Of a stretch of 64,000 nt of DNA, positions 16,767-25,253 are shown piece by piece. The position numbers and the translations under genes were made by a program. The notes beneath the pieces are model-generated. The model had not been told where the DNA came from. It ran no database searches and saw only the letters and a list, made by a program, of their open reading frames with translations. This DNA comes from Lachnospiraceae bacterium UBA7050 (GTDB lineage Bacteria > Bacillota > Clostridia > Lachnospirales > Lachnospiraceae), in assembly GCA_002493905.1 (NCBI GenBank), contig DLAJ01000028.1, positions 51,149 to 115,148 of the forward strand, given 5' to 3'. The first letter of the stretch is position 1. Each line of letters starts with the position of its first letter.

Positions 16767-16803
16767 TTTACAATCTAATCTGTATATGCTAATATATATA
16801 CAG
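16767..16803 (+). promoter_or_regulatory. promoter with overlapping palindromic operator for the GntR operon
   Basis: TTTACA (16767-16772), a 17-base spacer and TAATAT (16790-16795), with TGC before the -10. The inverted repeat CTGTATAT (16780-16787), 8 bases, ATATACAG (16796-16803) straddles the -10. A repressor bound there would block the promoter. The adjacent GntR/YtrA regulator is the obvious candidate, giving autoregulation (inference). Confidence 0.65.
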
Positions 16804-16822
16804 CAATATACAGGAGGAGAAA

Positions 16823-17200
16823 ATGGTAATTGTTATAAAGAATAACAGCAATGTGCCAATTTATGACCAGATAAAAAGGCAGATACTGAATGCCATTATG
16901 TCCGGGGAAATCAAGGAAGGCGAATGTCTTCCGTCGATCAGGGGGCTTGCCAGAGAATTAAAAGTCAGCGTCATTACAACAACGAAGGCATATAACGATC
17001 TGGAATCGGCGGGCTATCTTTTGGCTGTGCAGGGAAAAGGGTACTATGTTTCGGAGAGGAGCAATGAAATATTGCGTGAGAATTTATTACAACAGATAGA
17101 GGAACATTTTGATCAGGCAATTCTGCTTTCTCAGAGAGCGGAATTAAAAAAGGAAGATTTGGTGGACATACTGAGAAATTTGCTGAAACAGGGGGAGTAG
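16823..17200 (+). CDS. GntR-family repressor, YtrA subfamily
   Basis: Small DNA-binding protein of 125 residues: an N-terminal winged helix (VPIYDQIKRQILNAIMSGEI, then LPSIRGLARELKVS and TTTKAYNDLESAGYL) and a short helical C-terminus for dimerisation, the hallmark of the YtrA subfamily. Members usually control the ABC transporter encoded directly downstream, as here. GGAGGAG precedes the start. The palindrome over the promoter is the likely operator. Confidence 0.92.
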   Translation: MVIVIKNNSNVPIYDQIKRQILNAIMSGEIKEGECLPSIRGLARELKVSVITTTKAYNDLESAGYLLAVQGKGYYVSERSNEILRENLLQQIEEHFDQAILLSQRAELKKEDLVDILRNLLKQGE

Positions 17201-17205
17201 TAAGC

Positions 17206-18054
17206 ATGCTGGAGATCGCGGATTTATGCAAGAAGTACAAAGGATTTGAGTTGGCGCATCTTTCATTCAGGCTGCCGAAAGGATTTATCATGGGATTGGT
17301 GGGAAAAAACGGAGCCGGGAAATCGACTACGATAAAAAGCATCATGAACATGATTGATTTTCAGGGTGAGATATTGATAGACGGGTGTGACAATGTAGCG
17401 TGTGAGAAACAGATGAAACAAAAAATAGGGATCGTGGTAGACCAGCCGTTTTTCCCAACGTTGTTTACATTAAGACAGGTAGGAAAATATGCCGGCGCAT
17501 TCTATGAGAATTGGGACGGAGACACTTACGATAAACTGCTGCGCCGGTTTGGAATGCTGCCGGATAAAAAAGTCAGTGAGCTGAGCCGCGGGATGGGGGT
17601 GAAGCTGCAGCTCGCGGCAGCGCTGTCGCACCAGGCCAGACTTCTTGTGCTGGATGAACCGACATCCGGTTTAGACCCTGTTGCACGGGATGAATTGATG
17701 GATATTTTAATGGAATATATTCAGGATGGGTCAAACAGCGTTTTGTTCTCTACACATATTAGCGCAGACTTGGAAAAAATTGCGGATTATATCACGATTC
17801 TGAGCGATGGGAAATTATTTTATACGGGCGAAAAAGATGCTTTGATGGAAAAATATATCATCGTAAAAGGTGATTACAAAAATGTATCTAAGCAGCTGAA
17901 AAAGGAATTGATCGGTATACGCAGATATGGAGACGGCTTTGAAGCCATGATTGCAAGGGACAGATATCTGTTTTACGACGAGGATCTGTTTCAGTCGGAG
18001 GATGCAAAGATCGACGACATTTTAATTTATGCAGAGAGGAGTGCCGCATCATGA
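17206..18054 (+). CDS. ABC transporter ATP-binding protein
   Basis: ATPase of 282 residues. Walker A GKNGAGKST, a signature-like LSRGMGVKLQLAAALSHQ (the usual LSGGQ reads LSRGM, common in export ATPases of this group) and Walker B LLVLDEPTSG are visible, followed by the H-loop STHISADLEKIADY. It starts six bases after the GntR stop and overlaps the permease start by four bases (ATGA). YtrB-type transporters of this layout respond to cell-wall antibiotics; the substrate here is unknown. Confidence 0.92.
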   Translation: MLEIADLCKKYKGFELAHLSFRLPKGFIMGLVGKNGAGKSTTIKSIMNMIDFQGEILIDGCDNVACEKQMKQKIGIVVDQPFFPTLFTLRQVGKYAGAFYENWDGDTYDKLLRRFGMLPDKKVSELSRGMGVKLQLAAALSHQARLLVLDEPTSGLDPVARDELMDILMEYIQDGSNSVLFSTHISADLEKIADYITILSDGKLFYTGEKDALMEKYIIVKGDYKNVSKQLKKELIGIRRYGDGFEAMIARDRYLFYDEDLFQSEDAKIDDILIYAERSAAS

Positions 18055-18758
18055 ACAACAGTATTGTCCATATTATAAAAATGGACCTGGCAATATGCAG
18101 AAAATCAATGACGATCATGACCGTCGGTATGCTGGCGGCGGGAGTGGTGTGTCTGTTCTTTCTTACGCCTCTGCTTTTAGGATTCTTTGTTGTAGGTTCA
18201 ACAGCGGTAGTATCCGCAATCTTTGCCGTGGAAAGCAAATCCAATATGGAATTTTTTTATGGCTGTTTTCCGATTCGGAAATGGGAATATGTCGTGGGAA
18301 GAAGCATTACCTGCCTTCTGGTCATGACGATCCCCTCGGTGATCAGTGTTGGATTCATTCAGATCGGGATGCATGGATCTTTTTGCAGGATTGAGGAAGT
18401 GCGCGCCGTCACGGAGGCATTCGGACAATATCAGATGCTCATCATTTGTGCCATGATCATGCTCGGCTTTATAGGCGGCGCCAATCTGCTGCTGGCGGCA
18501 TTTGCGGGAAAGGTAGAGTCCAGAGAAATGCTGGAGGTTCTGTTCCTGCTGCTGGAGGGAGTTGTGGCTGCCGGCATCCTTTTTTTGATACAGAAGACGG
18601 TATATCATGGAAATGCGCAGGAGTTTTTGAAAGCGTTTCAAAATCTGACAGCAAACCATGAAGGGCTTTCCTGTTTCCTGTTTATTCTCGTCGGACTGAT
18701 CGCGCTTCTCGCCTGTACTCTCATTTCACTGAGGACGATCCGGGGGAAACGGGGATAA
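18051..18758 (+). CDS. ABC-2-type transporter permease
   Basis: Hydrophobic protein of 235 residues with six predicted membrane segments (the first near 22-52, the last near 205-225). The conserved FFYGCFPIRKWEYVVGR is typical of small ABC-2 permeases paired with YtrA-type regulators. The ATG overlaps the ATPase stop (ATGA). Third and last gene of the regulator/ATPase/permease operon. Confidence 0.88.
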   Translation: MNNSIVHIIKMDLAICRKSMTIMTVGMLAAGVVCLFFLTPLLLGFFVVGSTAVVSAIFAVESKSNMEFFYGCFPIRKWEYVVGRSITCLLVMTIPSVISVGFIQIGMHGSFCRIEEVRAVTEAFGQYQMLIICAMIMLGFIGGANLLLAAFAGKVESREMLEVLFLLLEGVVAAGILFLIQKTVYHGNAQEFLKAFQNLTANHEGLSCFLFILVGLIALLACTLISLRTIRGKRG

Positions 18759-18977
18759 GAAAGCTGCGGCTTATGCAGTGAGTTCCAGTTCCCATGTGTG
18801 ATGCCCACATCTATAATTCATTAGAACCAGAATATTGTGGAACATCTGCATGCCCTTGCAAAGCAGTATCGCGAGCAGAGAACGGATGCTGTTGATTGAC
18901 ATGGATTTATAGACGAAGGAAGGATGTATGGCAGGATTGCTGGGAGCGGATGAAGACGATCTTTATGGTAAATGATT
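18759..18977 (+). other. intergenic segment with a possible 15-codon ORF
   Basis: About 220 bases without a recognised gene between the permease and a terminator. One possible mini-ORF runs from ATG 18928 to TGA 18975 (MAGLLGADEDDLYGK) with AAGGAAGGA just before it, immediately followed by a strong terminator. Two other frames carry short open stretches that could be gene remnants. No family recognised. A TTGACA at 18896-18901 has no matching -10. Confidence 0.3.
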
Positions 18978-19024
18978 GCGAAACACAGTCAGGATAATCA
19001 ACTCTGTGTTTCGCATCTTTTTTT
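18978..19024 (+). terminator. strong intrinsic terminator
   Basis: Perfect 11-base stem GCGAAACACAG (18978-18988) with CTGTGTTTCGC (19004-19014), then a run of seven T to 19024. It lies 220 bases after the ABC permease, so either that operon or a small transcript ends here. Confidence 0.85.
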
Positions 19025-19124
19025 GAAATCCGGGATTCCGGTAAACGGAACAGGACAGACGGATAGTAACAGTTCAACCTTTGGCTAAACTGCTACGGCA
19101 GATATGATTAAGAAAAGAAAAAGA

Positions 19125-19165
19125 TTGACAGCACGCATGAAATCATGTAGAATAACGGTTGTTAT
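19125..19165 (+). promoter_or_regulatory. promoter and palindrome before the first TetR gene
   Basis: TTGACA (19125-19130), a 17-base spacer and TAGAAT (19148-19153). The palindrome ATAAC-GGTT-GTTAT (19152-19165) overlaps the -10 and start region and could be the TetR operator. The leader to the gene is about 135 bases; I see no clear structure in it. Confidence 0.6.
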
Positions 19166-19301
19166 CATCGGGTGTTATGTAACGGGTTTTATGAAAAAAT
19201 AGAAGCGGCAGGATAAAGCGGCAGATTTGCACGGCGCCGGAGGATGCATGCAAAACGGGAGTAAACATTTTGATGGCGGCTGAGCAGGAATGGAGATTGC
19301 G

Positions 19302-19850
19302 ATGGCGAGGAAAGAGACAGTAACAAAACAGATGATATTGGATGCGGCATTTGAGATGGCGGGCAAGAATGGGTACCGGGAGGTTACGGCAAGAAAGCTT
19401 GCCAGCCATATTGGATGTTCTACGCAGCCGATCTTCCGGGTGTTTACGAATATGGAAGAGCTGCAGGGAGAGTATACGAACAGGGTAGTATCTTTTTTTG
19501 AACAGTTTTATCAACAGTATCCGAGGAGGTACGAGGAGCCCTTTGTCGATCTGGGTATGGCGTATATCGCGTTTGCCGCAAAGGAGAGACATTATTTTGA
19601 GATGCTCTTTTTGACCGGAGAACGCATGGGCAAGTCACTCTACGATATTCTGAACGGCAGCAGCGGCAATGTGGTGCGGGAGATACGCAAGGCGCAGGAG
19701 GCGGGCTGCAAGAGTGCCGAAGAGCTGTTTATGAAGATGTGGATTTTCATACACGGCGCAGCGTGCATGACGATCACCGGAGACTATGATCTGACAGACG
19801 AGGCGACTGCCAAGCTTCTGATTGATACATATCATTCCTACACAAATTGA
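19302..19850 (+). CDS. TetR-family regulator
   Basis: One-component regulator of 182 residues. The N-terminal HTH reads MILDAAFEMAGKNGYREVTA followed by RKLASHIGCSTQPIFRVF; the C-terminal ligand domain contains YIAFAAKERHYFEMLFL. GGAG (19292-19295) is correctly spaced for ATG 19302, so this is preferred to ATG 19290. It resembles the TetR protein at 41542 (shared PIFxVF, MEExQGE and AxxExxxFxxLF pattern). No transporter or enzyme gene is adjacent in an operon, so its target is elsewhere or is itself. Confidence 0.88.
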   Translation: MARKETVTKQMILDAAFEMAGKNGYREVTARKLASHIGCSTQPIFRVFTNMEELQGEYTNRVVSFFEQFYQQYPRRYEEPFVDLGMAYIAFAAKERHYFEMLFLTGERMGKSLYDILNGSSGNVVREIRKAQEAGCKSAEELFMKMWIFIHGAACMTITGDYDLTDEATAKLLIDTYHSYTN

Positions 19851-19985
19851 AGCAAGAATGCACACAGCAGGGCAGCGGCTGTTTCGCATAGAACTTCTAA
19901 GAATTTGCCAAATGTCGGGGAACGGGTGTTCTTTATCGGGATTTGGGAATTGTGCGGGGATAAATGATAGAGAAGGAAAATGAAA

Positions 19986-20936
19986 ATGAATCATCACGAG
20001 ACAGAACAGGACGAAACGGGAAAGAGAGATGTGCTTGCCCGCATCAACGAATGTTATGCGAAGATGAGCAAGAGTCATAAAGTGATCGCAGCCTATATAT
20101 CGGATCATTATGATCAGGCTGTTTTTATGACGGCAGCGCAGCTCGGCGCCGAAGTTGGGACGAGCGAATCGACCGTAGTCCGTTTCGCGGCGGGCTTGGG
20201 TTACGACGGGTATCCCGAGTTTCAAAAGACGCTTGCGGACTGGGTCAAAAACAAACTGAATTCAGTCGCCCGTATCGGGGCAAAATATGGAAGCAGTACG
20301 CAGTCCGAGATTCTCACGTCCGTGCTTTCCGCTGATATAGAAAAAATCAACGATACGATTGCCAATTTAGACCCCGTCGCATTTGAGACGGCGGTTAATA
20401 TTCTGATTGAATCCGATCATATTTATATCATCGGTCTGAGAAGCTGTGAACCGCTTGCGGAATTTTTAAGCTTCTATCTGCAGATGGTACGCGGGGATGT
20501 GATTCTAGTGAAATCGACGAGTACAACGGAGATTTTTGAGCAGATGCTCCGCATCAATGAGCGGGACGCCATTGTCGGCATCAGTTTTCCGCGCTATTCC
20601 ATGAGAACCTTAAAAGCAATGGAATTTGCCAATGACAGAAACGCCAAAGTTGTTACTATTACCGACAGCGTGCATTCGCCGATGAATCTGTATTCTTCGT
20701 GTAATCTTTTAGCGAGAAGCGATATGGTGTCCATTGTCGATTCTTTAGTCGCGCCCTTAAGCCTGATCAATGCGATGGTGGTTGCGCTGTGCTTAAAATG
20801 TCCGGAGCAGGTCAAGACGAATCTGGAGTCGCTTGAGGAAGCGTGGAATAATTATCAGGTATACTTAAATGATGAGATCAATTTTATTGATGAGGATACG
20901 ATGCTGTCTTATTCTCTAACGAAGCCGGAGGAGTAA
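19986..20936 (+). CDS. RpiR/MurR-family regulator with SIS domain
   Basis: Protein of 316 residues: an N-terminal HTH of the RpiR type (MSKSHKVIAAYISDHYDQAV, then GTSESTVVRFAAGLGYDGYP) and a C-terminal sugar-isomerase (SIS) domain (IYIIGLRSCEPLAEFLSFYL, VGISFPRYSMRT) that binds phosphosugars. Such proteins control amino-sugar or sugar-phosphate genes. The next gene starts nine bases downstream and is a flavoprotein, so the phosphosugar link is not evident. AGAAGGA (19971-19977) favours ATG 19986 over ATG 19980. The 130 bases before it hold nothing else I can name. Confidence 0.9.
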   Translation: MNHHETEQDETGKRDVLARINECYAKMSKSHKVIAAYISDHYDQAVFMTAAQLGAEVGTSESTVVRFAAGLGYDGYPEFQKTLADWVKNKLNSVARIGAKYGSSTQSEILTSVLSADIEKINDTIANLDPVAFETAVNILIESDHIYIIGLRSCEPLAEFLSFYLQMVRGDVILVKSTSTTEIFEQMLRINERDAIVGISFPRYSMRTLKAMEFANDRNAKVVTITDSVHSPMNLYSSCNLLARSDMVSIVDSLVAPLSLINAMVVALCLKCPEQVKTNLESLEEAWNNYQVYLNDEINFIDEDTMLSYSLTKPEE

Positions 20937-20944
20937 GAAAGGGC

Positions 20945-22348
20945 ATGAGTGATGTGATCGTGATCGGCGGAGGCGCTGCCGGGATGATGGCTGCCTGCTC
21001 GGCGGCGGAAAACGGGCATAACGTAACACTGATCGAAAAAAATGAGAAGCTTGGCAAGAAAATATATATTACCGGGAAAGGGCGCTGCAATGTCACGAAT
21101 GCGGGTGAGACGACGGCATTTTTTGAACAGGTAGTGAGGAATCCGAAAAGTCTGTACAGCGCGGTGTATTCTTTTGATGCGCCGCAGGTTATGGCGTTTA
21201 TGGAAAAGCACGGCTGTCCGCTCAAAGTGGAGCGCGGGAACCGGGTGTTTCCGGTGTCCGACCATGCTTCCGATGTGATACGCGCCTGTGCGAAAGCATT
21301 GGAGCATGCAGGCGTGCGGGTGTGTCTGAATACAAGGGTGGAACGGCTGCTCACAGAAGCGGCGGAAGCAGACGCGGAGATAGGAAGCGGTGAACCGCTG
21401 CGGGCGGAGTATGCGGATGCCCGCATTAAAGGGCGGCGGGATGCGGGGCGGAAGGAATTGGACAAAGCGGAGCGGCGCATCCTTGGTGTCTGCCTTTCAA
21501 ATGGCGAATGCCTGCGTGCGGACGCGGTTATTGCCGCAACGGGCGGCTTGTCCTATCCGGCGACAGGGTCGGACGGCGACGGATTCCGGTTCGCGAAAGA
21601 GCTGGGAATCGGGGTGGAGCAGCCAAGACCTGCGCTTGTACCGTTTGTCGTGCGTGAGGAATGGTGTAAGCGCCTGCAGGGACTGACGCTTAAAAATGTG
21701 GCGGTATCCTTGGAAAGCGGCAGAAAAATCATTTATTCGGGACAGGGAGAGATGCTGTTTACTCATTTTGGCGTCAGCGGACCGCTGATTTTAAGCGCCA
21801 GCAGCTATTATGCAAACGCCCGCGGGAAGTGCAAAACAGGACAGGATTCCGGTGAGGGAGCAGGGACGCATCGGGGACCGGAGGAGGACATGACGCTTAT
21901 CATTGATCTTAAACCGGCGCTGTCGGAGGAAGTTTTGGACAGAAGGCTGCTCCGCGAGTTTGAGCAAAACAGAAATAAGCAGTTTAAGAATGCGGTGGAG
22001 GGGCTCTTTCCGTCAAAACTCATTCCGGTAATGGTGGAACTTTCGGGAATTGAGGGTGCAAAAGCAGTGCATGATATTAACAAAGAGGAGCGCGCGGCGT
22101 TTGGAAGACTCATAAAGAAGCTTCCATTGACAGTTACGGGGACGCGCGGCTACGCGGAAGCGGTCATCACGCAGGGCGGCGTATCCGTCAAAGAGATCAA
22201 TCCCTCCACAATGGAGAGCAAAAAAATAAAAGGACTGTACTTTGCAGGCGAAGTTTTGGACGTGGATGCGCTGACAGGCGGCTATAACCTTCAGATCGCG
22301 TGGGCGACAGGGCATTTGGCTGGCGAAAGTGTCAGATCAATCATCTAA
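20945..22348 (+). CDS. BaiN/HI0933-type FAD-dependent oxidoreductase
   Basis: Flavoprotein of 467 residues. The dinucleotide fold is at the start (GGGAAGMMAACSAAENGH), followed by the family signature GKKIYITGKGRCNVTN. The second FAD motif is near the end (KGLYFAGEVLDVDALTGGYN). The family has members studied in bile-acid dehydroxylation (BaiN) and many uncharacterised ones; substrate here unknown. A charged insertion (about residues 138-180) is longer than usual. It follows the RpiR gene with an eight-base gap and probably shares its transcript. Confidence 0.9.
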   Translation: MSDVIVIGGGAAGMMAACSAAENGHNVTLIEKNEKLGKKIYITGKGRCNVTNAGETTAFFEQVVRNPKSLYSAVYSFDAPQVMAFMEKHGCPLKVERGNRVFPVSDHASDVIRACAKALEHAGVRVCLNTRVERLLTEAAEADAEIGSGEPLRAEYADARIKGRRDAGRKELDKAERRILGVCLSNGECLRADAVIAATGGLSYPATGSDGDGFRFAKELGIGVEQPRPALVPFVVREEWCKRLQGLTLKNVAVSLESGRKIIYSGQGEMLFTHFGVSGPLILSASSYYANARGKCKTGQDSGEGAGTHRGPEEDMTLIIDLKPALSEEVLDRRLLREFEQNRNKQFKNAVEGLFPSKLIPVMVELSGIEGAKAVHDINKEERAAFGRLIKKLPLTVTGTRGYAEAVITQGGVSVKEINPSTMESKKIKGLYFAGEVLDVDALTGGYNLQIAWATGHLAGESVRSII

Positions 22349-22427
22349 AAATATTTCTAACGGTGATTCTTTGGAGAAGAAGGAGTTTGACCGATATTAC
22401 TAATGGAAAGAATGGGAGGACGGAGCT

Positions 22428-23087
22428 ATGGGCTACAATGTAGCGATTGACGGACCCGCAGGGGCAGGAAAGAGTACAATTGCAAAAAAGATTGCAAAGA
22501 AAATGAATTATATTTATGTAGATACAGGAGCGATGTACCGTGCAATGGCATTGTTTCTATTGAGGAATCATGTTGAGCCGGCGGATGAGAAGGCTGTCAG
22601 CGAAAAATGCATGGAAGCGGATATTACGCTTCGATATGAGCAGGGCGAGCAGGTTGTTTTATTAAATGGTGAAAATGTAAACGGCCTGATCCGCACGGAG
22701 GAGGTCGGCAATATGGCTTCCTATTCCAGCCCGAACCCGAAAGTGCGGGAGAAAATGGTGGAGCTGCAGAGAAAGCTCGCCAAGACTGCAGATGTTATCA
22801 TGGATGGCAGGGACATCGGCACCTGTGTGCTTCCGAACGCTGACGTTAAGGTATATCTGACGGCAAGCAGTACGGTGCGCGCAAAGAGACGATATGATGA
22901 GCTGACCGCCAAAGGAGAGGCATGCGATCTTTCGGTGATCGAGGCGGACATCATTGAACGCGATCACCGGGACATGACGAGGGAGCTGTCCCCCTTAAAG
23001 CAGGCCGAGGATGCGGTGCTTGTCGATTCTTCTAACATGACGATTGACGAAGTTGTGGATACGATCATTGCACTCTGCAAAAAATAA
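22428..23087 (+). CDS. cmk: cytidylate kinase
   Basis: Phosphorylates CMP/dCMP with ATP in pyrimidine nucleotide supply; 219 residues. P-loop GPAGAGKST (9-17), then YVDTGAMYRA and MDGRDIGTCVLPNADVK, all signature segments. GGGAGG precedes the ATG. The order cmk-ispH-S1 protein is widespread in Clostridia. Confidence 0.96.
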   Translation: MGYNVAIDGPAGAGKSTIAKKIAKKMNYIYVDTGAMYRAMALFLLRNHVEPADEKAVSEKCMEADITLRYEQGEQVVLLNGENVNGLIRTEEVGNMASYSSPNPKVREKMVELQRKLAKTADVIMDGRDIGTCVLPNADVKVYLTASSTVRAKRRYDELTAKGEACDLSVIEADIIERDHRDMTRELSPLKQAEDAVLVDSSNMTIDEVVDTIIALCKK

Positions 23088-23106
23088 CGATAGTCGGCAA
23101 AAGAGA

Positions 23107-23152
23107 ACGGGCGTTTTGCAAAATCATGAGCATGATGACGGGCGTTTTGCAA
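23107..23152 (+). repeat. 15-base direct repeat around a palindrome between cmk and ispH
   Basis: ACGGGCGTTTTGCAA occurs at 23107-23121 and again at 23138-23152. Between the copies is the palindrome ATCATG-AG-CATGAT (23123-23136). No promoter is obvious in the gap, so cmk and ispH may be co-transcribed through it. Confidence 0.6.
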
Positions 23153-23191
23153 TGAACCGGAACCGATAAAGAATGTAAGGAGATCATTTAC

Positions 23192-24064
23192 ATGGAAGTC
23201 ATACTGGCAAAAACCGCAGGTTTCTGCTTTGGCGTAAAGCGGGCGGTTGATCTGGTATATGAACAGCTCGGCAAGGGGGAACCGATTTATACGTACGGTT
23301 CCATCATACACAACGAATCTGTTGTGGAGGATTTGGAAAAGCGCGGCGTGCGCGTGGTTGAAAGCGTAGAGGAGCTTGCGGGGCTAAAAAAGGGAACTGT
23401 GATCATCCGTTCACATGGCGTATCGAAAGAAATTTATGACGGCTTGATGAACAGCGGTATGAAAATCGTGGATGCGACATGCCCGTTTGTCAAGCGGATA
23501 CATGATACGGTAGAGCGGGAGAGTAAAGCGGGGGCGCAGATCATTATTATTGGTGATGACGGACATCCTGAAGTGGAAGGAACGAAAGGTTGGTGTGCAA
23601 CACCTGCTGTTGTGGTTGGAAAAAAAGAGGATGTGGAGGCGTTTTTTTCCGGAAATATAGTAAAAAAATCATCCGGAAATGCCGTAAAACTGTGCATTGT
23701 GTCACAAACGACATATAACTACACGAAATTTCAAGAATTTGTTGAAATTTTTTCAAAAAAAGGTTATGATGGTATTGTTGTGAACACTATCTGTAACGCA
23801 ACTGAGGAGAGACAGACGGAAGCGGCTAAGATTGCCGGCATGGTGGATGCCATGGTCGTCATCGGTGGAAGGACAAGTTCTAATTCTAAGAAATTGTATG
23901 AGATATGCAGCCGTAAATGCGGAAATACTGTATTTATCCGAACACTTGATGATCTGAAGTTGGATTTGAAGGGTAATGCCAGAAAGATTGGAATTACAGC
24001 TGGTGCTTCTACCCCAAATAATATCATTGAGGAGGTTCAAAATTATGTCAGAATTAACTTTTGA
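23192..24064 (+). CDS. ispH: 4-hydroxy-3-methylbut-2-enyl diphosphate reductase
   Basis: Last enzyme of the non-mevalonate isoprenoid pathway: reduces HMBPP to IPP and DMAPP with a [4Fe-4S] cluster. 290 residues. The three cluster cysteines are Cys12 (GFCFGVKRA), Cys97 (DATCPFVK) and Cys201 (NTICNATEERQ). RSHGVSKE and SSNSKKL are further family segments. The last 20 bases overlap the start of the S1-protein gene. In many Clostridia these two proteins are fused; here they are separate. Confidence 0.96.
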   Translation: MEVILAKTAGFCFGVKRAVDLVYEQLGKGEPIYTYGSIIHNESVVEDLEKRGVRVVESVEELAGLKKGTVIIRSHGVSKEIYDGLMNSGMKIVDATCPFVKRIHDTVERESKAGAQIIIIGDDGHPEVEGTKGWCATPAVVVGKKEDVEAFFSGNIVKKSSGNAVKLCIVSQTTYNYTKFQEFVEIFSKKGYDGIVVNTICNATEERQTEAAKIAGMVDAMVVIGGRTSSNSKKLYEICSRKCGNTVFIRTLDDLKLDLKGNARKIGITAGASTPNNIIEEVQNYVRINF

Positions 24065-25181
24065 ACAAATGCTTGAGGAGTCACTGAAAACAATTCGCGC
24101 AGGAGAGGTAGTGGAGGGAACCGTGATCGACGTAAAGCCGGAGGTCGCAGTCCTGAACATCGGATATAAGTCAGATGGTATTTTGACACGAAACGAATAT
24201 ACCAACGAACCCAATGTTGACCTTACGACGATTCTAAAGCCGGATGACAAGCTGGAAGTGAAAGTTCTGAAAGTAAACGACGGCGAGGGGCAGGTTCTTT
24301 TAACTTATAAGAGGCTTGCCGCAGACAGAGGCAATAAGCGTATTGAAGAAGCATATAATACGCAGGAGGTGCTGAAAGCAAAAGTTGTTCAGGTACTTGA
24401 GGGCGGCTTAAGCGTAGTTGTCGATGAAGTACGGATTTTCATTCCTGCGAGCCTTGTTTCCGATACCTATGAGAAGGACTTAAGCAAGTATGCGGGTCAG
24501 GAGATTGAATTTGTCGTAACCGAATACAATCCGAAGAAGAGAAGATACATCGGCGACCGCAGGCAGCTTGTTGCCGCTAAGAAGGCAGAACTTCAGAAAG
24601 AGCTGCTTGAGAAGCTGAAAGAGGGCGATATCGTTAAGGGTACTGTCAAGAATATTACCGATTTCGGCGCATTCATTGATTTGGGCGGCATTGACGGACT
24701 CCTGCATATTTCCGAAATGTCATGGGGCCGCGTGGAGAGTCCTAAGAAGGTATTTAAGGTCGGCGAAGAAATGGATGTCCTGATTAAGGAGATCACCGGC
24801 AATAAGATTGCGCTGAGCTTAAAATTTGCGGACACAAATCCGTGGCGCGATGCGGCGGAAAAATATGCGGTCGGCAATGAAGTGACGGGTAAGGTTGCGA
24901 GAATGACTGATTTTGGCGCATTTATCGAGCTTGAGACCGGTGTTGACGCCCTGCTTCATGTTTCGCAGATTTCCAAAGAGCATATTGAGAAGCCGTCCGA
25001 CGTATTAAAGATCGGCGAGACCGTAACTGCAAGAGTGGTTGACTTTAACGAGGCAGATCATAAGATCAGTCTGAGCATCAAGGCGCTGACCGCTCCGGAA
25101 CCTGCCGCGCAGGAGGAAGATGCGGACGTTGTGTCTGTTGACATCGATGAAGTGATCGCGAATGAGACAGAAGAGAATTAA
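24045..25181 (+). CDS. rpsA: S1 RNA-binding protein (ribosomal protein S1-like)
   Basis: Protein of 378 residues with four S1 domains, at about 22-95, 105-172, 190-258 and 275-345. The last two are the most canonical (KGTVKNITDFGAFIDLGG, TGKVARMTDFGAFIELETG). It binds mRNA at the ribosome or acts in RNA metabolism; E. coli S1 has six domains, Clostridial forms often four. ATG 24045 has GGAGG ten bases upstream, inside ispH, so the longer open frame from 23976 is not used. The gene ends in an acidic tail. Confidence 0.9.
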   Translation: MSELTFEQMLEESLKTIRAGEVVEGTVIDVKPEVAVLNIGYKSDGILTRNEYTNEPNVDLTTILKPDDKLEVKVLKVNDGEGQVLLTYKRLAADRGNKRIEEAYNTQEVLKAKVVQVLEGGLSVVVDEVRIFIPASLVSDTYEKDLSKYAGQEIEFVVTEYNPKKRRYIGDRRQLVAAKKAELQKELLEKLKEGDIVKGTVKNITDFGAFIDLGGIDGLLHISEMSWGRVESPKKVFKVGEEMDVLIKEITGNKIALSLKFADTNPWRDAAEKYAVGNEVTGKVARMTDFGAFIELETGVDALLHVSQISKEHIEKPSDVLKIGETVTARVVDFNEADHKISLSIKALTAPEPAAQEEDADVVSVDIDEVIANETEEN

Positions 25182-25199
25182 TTTGTGTAATTGAATATG

Positions 25200-25233
25200 A
25201 GGCATTGTTTCGCGCAGCGGAGCAATGCCTTTT
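25200..25233 (+). terminator. terminator after the S1-protein gene
   Basis: AGGCATTG (25200-25207) pairs with CAATGCCT (25223-25230), followed by TTT. The U-run is short, so termination may be partial and some transcripts may run into cheR. Confidence 0.6.
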
Positions 25234-25253
25234 GTATCAGCGGAGGGCTTACA

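Noticed and set aside
23976..24064. Frameshifted ispH-S1 fusion gene
   Set aside because: Each protein is complete. The S1 gene has its own ATG with GGAGG at the right spacing inside the ispH end. Overlap rather than frameshift explains it.
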